A DNA stretch of 14,908 nucleotides from CAZKVJ01 sp964556225 (lineage in GTDB: Bacteria; Actinomycetota; Acidimicrobiia; Acidimicrobiales; Ilumatobacteraceae): the NCBI GenBank assembly GCA_964556225.1, contig CAZKVJ010000035.1, positions 1 to 14,908 on the forward strand. Reading direction: 5' to 3'. The position numbers and the translations under genes were made by a program. The notes under the pieces were generated by a model that made no database searches, was not told the origin of the DNA, and worked only from the letters and a program-made list of their open reading frames with translations. Numbering within the stretch: position 1 is the first letter of the stretch; each line of letters begins with the position of its first letter. Below, in pieces: positions 14,101 through 14,908 of the stretch.

Positions 14101-14291
14101 GGGCCCCACGGCCCGGGCACCGTGAAGGGGGCCGTGTCGAGCGTCGCCGCCTCGTCGAGCGAGCACGGGTCGGCGAGGGGCGCACTGGCGCGGACCTCGA
14201 ACGGCACCGACGGCCCGACCACGGCGGGGAACACGCGCTGGTGCAGGATCCGGCGCGCTCGCTGCGCGGTCCGGGCGAGGCCGTCGTGCAC
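11142..14291 (-). CDS. Alpha-mannosidase, glycoside hydrolase family 38
   Basis: This 1049-residue protein is the normal length of class II bacterial GH38 enzymes, retaining zinc hydrolases that remove alpha-mannosyl residues from oligosaccharides or glycolipids. An N-terminal beta domain (1-250) precedes the catalytic barrel. Zinc ligands are His264 and Asp266 in HAHLDTAWLW, Asp376 (also the nucleophile) in LPDDFGYPATLPQ, and His465 in GHGDGGGGP. WVEADLNLTGGESLVRQ, EMYLEKHRGTYTSQ and QQFHDILPGSAI are further family signatures. The last 450 residues are the beta-sandwich domains. No signal peptide is present, so it acts in the cytoplasm on imported or recycled mannosides. The start is GTG 14291, two bases after the DUF4262 stop; the upstream in-frame extension is Arg/Pro-rich shadow sequence. 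No sugar transporter is adjacent, which is unusual. Confidence 0.95.
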   Translation of the reverse strand: MHDGLARTAQRARRILHQRVFPAVVGPSVPFEVRASAPLADPCSLDEAATLDTAPFTVPGPWGPAWTTTWFRLDGRIPDAWAGATVVAAIDLGFSGRSDGFQAEGLVYRDGVLRHAVQPDRRTVVLERPAARGEAVHLLLEAAATPIMSDDPTDTQYRPTVMGDRATAPASPCYVLRHADLAVWNDEVHGLAVELHAALDLLLDLAVDDPLRPRLALAIDDALGALDLDDVVASAPAARAALAPIFAVPSAPGSHRIVAVGHAHLDTAWLWPVREARRKAVRTFANAVDLLERFPEHRFAHSQAQHYAWVEADQPALFARVRELVADGRWEPVGGMWVEADLNLTGGESLVRQLVHGQRAFTRWFGRPCPGAFLPDDFGYPATLPQLLAAAGCDWFFTQKLSWNETNRFPHHTFWWEGLDGTRVFTHFSPVDTYNALNTPAQLRYAARRFADHGRASVSLVCFGHGDGGGGPTATMVERVRLLGDTQAVPPTTIGTVDGFFREAMADSGERAPVWVGEMYLEKHRGTYTSQVATKQGNLACERLLREAELWSATAGTWPGEHLEELWRRVLVQQFHDILPGSAIAWAHRDAEAVHAEVAVAAEGLVAGAFAGPDRHGPSTEVTVANPAPFPVDEVVIVASPVPLPDGPLVAVDTDGARRTVQRLPDGRLALAVCVPALGTEVLRFEPGEGGQLSHPAVQVDLDGEAGSFDNGTLFVAWDGTGTLTSLVHVPTGRESLPPGQPANRLVVRQDQPAEYDAWDIDEPDTRGPGLPLDTVECAQVVAAGPLVAVLRVDRRWGRSSFTQEIVLRAGATRVDLAVDVDWQESERRLQVVVPVDVLAREVTCGVQLGHVSRPRHENTSWDAARFEVVAHRYVHAGEHGFGVALLAAGPHGYDVRGAALRMTLLRSPRYPDPTCDRGRHRLEYAIRPGDDPVAGGQLEAEAHRMGHPVRLVAGGVVWEPVVTHDLAGVVVEAVKRADDGSGDLVVRLWESSGGRTAGSLHVAGPPAAAAFSCDLLEQPHAELVLAGGAIQLALRPFEVVTVRVRSAR

Positions 14292-14293
14292 GC

Positions 14294-14782
14294 TCAGCCC
14301 ACCCGACCGACGACGGGCTGGGCCAGGCGGAGGCGCTGCTCGAAACCCGCCTCCGTCGGCAGGAAGCCCTGCCGGTCCGGCCACAGGAGCTGCACGACGT
14401 CGAACGCCGCCCCCCGGTGCCAGGCGAGCGCAGTGGCGAACAGCACGCCCCAGTCGTCGAGGTCGATCGGGGCGAACACGCAGCGGAGGTCGCCGTCGAA
14501 CAGGCCCGTGAGCTCCACCCCGAGTGGGATCTCGGTGCCGCCCCGGCGCAGGTCGGCGACGAGGTCGAGCAGCCCTCGCGATGCCGACGGCGTCAGGCCG
14601 AAGATGGCGACCTCCGGGAACCCGAGTGCGGCGGGGAAGCCGACGCTGTACGTGTAGCCGGGCATGGGCGGCGTGCGCTCCGTGTCCGCCGGCACGGCCT
14701 CGAGCGCCCACCCGTTCGTCTCGATCATCCACTCGATCTTCTCGACGTGGGGGATGTGGAAGGCCGCCGGATCGAAGCTCAC
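14294..14782 (-). CDS. DUF4262 domain-containing protein
   Basis: A 162-residue soluble protein from the GTG at 14782. Residues 10-63 carry the DUF4262 pattern: HVEKIEWMIETNGWALEAV, then the signature PGYTYSVGFPAALGFPEVAIFGL, and later LDLVADLRRGG and a C-terminal HRGAAFDVVQLLWPD. The family's function is unknown. I prefer GTG 14782 over the ATG at 14896 because the extra 38 residues would be encoded by the two copies of a palindromic repeat, and because TACGCT sits six bases before this GTG, as for a leaderless mRNA. It is the first gene of a probable three-gene unit with the mannosidase (2-base gap) and the GNAT-synthetase (9-base gap). Confidence 0.82.
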   Translation of the reverse strand: MSFDPAAFHIPHVEKIEWMIETNGWALEAVPADTERTPPMPGYTYSVGFPAALGFPEVAIFGLTPSASRGLLDLVADLRRGGTEIPLGVELTGLFDGDLRCVFAPIDLDDWGVLFATALAWHRGAAFDVVQLLWPDRQGFLPTEAGFEQRLRLAQPVVGRVG

Positions 14783-14788
14783 CCCCGG

Positions 14789-14794
14789 AGCGTA
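14789..14794 (-). promoter_or_regulatory. -10 box for the DUF4262-mannosidase-GNAT operon (probable leaderless)
   Basis: TACGCT on the minus strand (TANNNT), followed by six bases and then GTG 14782. The geometry equals that of the promoter at 7251-7256. The -35 region would fall inside the proximal direct repeat; no TTGACA-like hexamer is evident there (CTTCCT at 17 bases). Confidence 0.45.
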
Positions 14795-14797
14795 CGA

Positions 14798-14831
14798 CCC
14801 GTTCTGGTCCCAGGAAGTAGCGCTGAGCGCT
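14798..14831. repeat. 34-bp direct repeat, copy 1
   Basis: Runs from CCCGTTCTGGTCCCAGG to TAGCGCTGAGCGCT and is identical in all 34 bases to the second copy 62 bases on. Its right half contains AGCGCTGAGCGCT (14819-14831). In this copy the dyad extends to AGTAGCGCTGAGCGCTACT (14816-14834), two 9-bp arms around one base. Confidence 0.95.
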
Positions 14832-14859
14832 ACTCGGTGCTGCCAGAACCGAGCCCCCT

Positions 14860-14893
14860 CCCGTTCTGGTCCCAGGAAGTAGCGCTGAGCGCT
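14860..14893. repeat. 34-bp direct repeat, copy 2
   Basis: Identical to the copy at 14798-14831. The palindrome here stops at the 6-bp arms (AGCGCT-G-AGCGCT, 14881-14893). Between the copies lies CCAGAAC (14843-14849), the inverse of GTTCTGG in each repeat, and a hairpin CTCGGT/ACCGAG (14833-14838, 14848-14853). The sequence ends 15 bases later, so more copies may follow. Confidence 0.95.
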
Positions 14894-14908
14894 CATTGGT
14901 GCACCATT

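Noticed and set aside
11397..14657. A plus-strand open frame of 1086 codons opposite the mannosidase gene
   Set aside because: Its translation is Arg/Gly/His-rich with no domain, while the minus strand encodes a textbook GH38 enzyme with all zinc ligands. Long antisense frames are expected at this GC content.
14798..14893. A CRISPR array
   Set aside because: Only two copies with a 28-base spacer are present, no cas gene is in the window, and the spacer contains a sequence inverse to the repeat. A longer array outside the window cannot be ruled out, but the palindromic core and promoter position favour another kind of repeat.
14783..14896. An N-terminal extension of the DUF4262 protein from the ATG at 14896
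   Set aside because: The extra residues come from the two repeat copies and do not resemble the family; a -10-like box lies just before GTG 14782. The extension is not strictly excluded.

Overview
This is a high-GC window (frequent GTG starts, short intergenic gaps, G/C-ending codons) from an actinobacterium. The gene complement and a SAM-I-clan riboswitch with a 3' pseudoknot fit that phylum, and the style of the proteins suggests Acidimicrobiia, but that is inference without a marker gene. I see no transposase, integrase, phage gene or CRISPR. It is mostly chromosomal housekeeping and metabolic sequence, with its more unusual content in regulatory DNA and in a few variant protein motifs.

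Left block (1-2682, all minus strand). A divergent promoter near 2683-2730 fires leftward into a probable operon: an Fpg/Nei-family DNA glycosylase, a single-pass membrane protein with an acidic Pro/Glu-rich tail, a 76-residue protein of unknown function, and an EamA/DMT exporter. The genes are separated by 2 to 34 bases or overlap (GTGA). The exporter runs almost directly into a tRNA-Gly(GCC) gene cut by the window edge. Rightward from the same promoter region lies a 128-residue membrane-anchored protein.

Centre (3126-7262). metX (homoserine O-acyltransferase, minus) is preceded by a complete leader: a -10 box, a SAM-binding riboswitch whose P1-P5 helices and P3-loop pseudoknot can be drawn by hand, a hairpin and a perfect Shine-Dalgarno. 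Upstream of it, a long nested hairpin probably ends the preceding operon, a FadD-type acyl-CoA synthetase followed by an isocitrate-lyase/PEP-mutase-family lyase. The lyase appears to start at a CTG overlapping the synthetase stop. The synthetase is divergent from a saccharopine-dehydrogenase-like oxidoreductase (7263-8483, plus). Their shared 159-base region holds three related CTGAY...RTCAG palindromes and a TANNNT box placed for a leaderless mRNA.

Right block (8499-14908, minus strand). A DUF4262 protein, a GH38 alpha-mannosidase and a GNAT/NDP-forming acyl-CoA synthetase fusion (Pat-type lysine acetyltransferase with degenerate synthetase motifs) lie head to tail 2 and 9 bases apart. Upstream of the DUF4262 gene, at the window edge, two identical 34-bp direct repeats with a palindromic core form the only clear repeat element.

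No wholly new multi-gene system is evident. The best leads are the metX leader, the triple operator, the CTG start, the degenerate Pat enzyme and the edge repeats.
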